Positions 5,200 through 5,272 of a stretch of 5,272 nt of DNA are shown here, piece by piece. The translations under genes were made by a program, and so were the position numbers. The first letter of the stretch is position 1. Each line of letters starts with the position of its first letter. Source of the DNA: Pseudonocardiales bacterium (GTDB lineage Bacteria > Actinomycetota > Actinomycetes > Mycobacteriales > Jatrophihabitantaceae); contig JAVEEO010000231.1 of the NCBI GenBank assembly GCA_030840415.1, positions 1 to 5,272 of the forward strand. Reading direction: 5' to 3'. The notes beneath the pieces were generated by a model. It made no database searches. It had not been told where the DNA came from and saw only the letters and a program-made list of their open reading frames with translations.

Positions 5200-5272
5200 A
5201 TGCGCGAGATACGCACGTCCGCCAGTGATTCCGGCGAGCCGATCCGGCTGGGCCAGTTCCTGAAACTGGCCG
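5200..5272 (+). CDS. Small S4-domain RNA-binding protein, first 24 residues, cut by window edge
   Basis: Only 24 codons are visible. After a short variable N-terminus (MREIRTSASDSGEP) comes IRLGQFLKLA at residues 15-24. This is the first helix of the S4 fold as seen in small, stand-alone S4 proteins (YbcJ/YaaA-like, about 70-85 residues), in which the next segment is usually GLVxxGGEAKxLIxxGxVxVNG. Such proteins are thought to bind structured RNA, possibly ribosomal, but their exact role is not well settled. The ATG at 5200 is chosen because it places the S4 motif at the usual distance. An overlapping ATG at 5192 in another frame gives an unrelated short peptide. The rest of the domain must be checked beyond position 5272. 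Confidence 0.75.
   Translation, partial: MREIRTSASDSGEPIRLGQFLKLA

Noticed and set aside
4178..5263. A 361-codon plus-strand frame over the synthetase 3' part, ybaK and the S4 start
   Set aside because: It runs out of frame through three identified genes and shows Arg/Ser/Pro-rich shadow composition.
1..5272. CRISPR arrays, transposases, integrases, toxin-antitoxin pairs, tRNA genes, riboswitches
   Set aside because: None is visible. All sizeable frames are explained by seven core or accessory metabolic and repair genes or their shadows.

Overview
The window reads as ordinary chromosome from a high-GC Gram-positive bacterium (Actinomycetota). Third codon positions are almost always G or C, AroA closely resembles actinobacterial EPSP synthases as I remember them, and the gene set is typical of the phylum. 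I cannot place the genus. There are no mobile elements, tRNA or rRNA genes, CRISPR arrays or phage genes, and coding density is high. No intergenic stretch exceeds about 170 bp.

Left part (1-1993, minus strand): three genes run right to left. They are a SRAP-domain (YedK/HMCES-type) abasic-site DNA-crosslinking protein, an 81-residue protein of unknown function that I recall as DUF6158-like, and the N-terminal 272 codons of aroA (EPSP synthase, shikimate pathway), which runs off the left edge. From memory, aroA and a SRAP gene also lie side by side in Mycobacterium tuberculosis, so this looks like a conserved actinobacterial neighbourhood.

Middle (2105-4629, plus strand): a KANL3/Tex30-like alpha/beta hydrolase is transcribed divergently from the SRAP gene. 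After a 170-bp gap holding a short tandem repeat comes a complete 574-residue AMP-forming acyl-CoA synthetase.

Right part (4649-5272): ybaK/ebsC (Cys-tRNA(Pro) deacylase, minus strand) converges on the synthetase gene, with a hairpin at the junction. Divergent from ybaK, the first 24 codons of a small S4-domain RNA-binding protein run off the right edge.

The genes do not form one pathway. They cover aromatic amino acid synthesis, DNA repair, acyl activation and translation quality control. Four of the seven starts (aroA, SRAP, acyl-CoA synthetase, S4 protein) have no convincing Shine-Dalgarno sequence but do have a -10-like hexamer 6-7 nt before the ATG, the layout expected of leaderless transcripts. 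The other three have Shine-Dalgarno sequences. I see no convincing new multi-gene system. The points most worth a second look are the leaderless promoter pattern, an Asp at the usual A8-motif glycine of the acyl-CoA synthetase, and a cluster of CAGGT/ACCTG dyads upstream of the small unknown gene.
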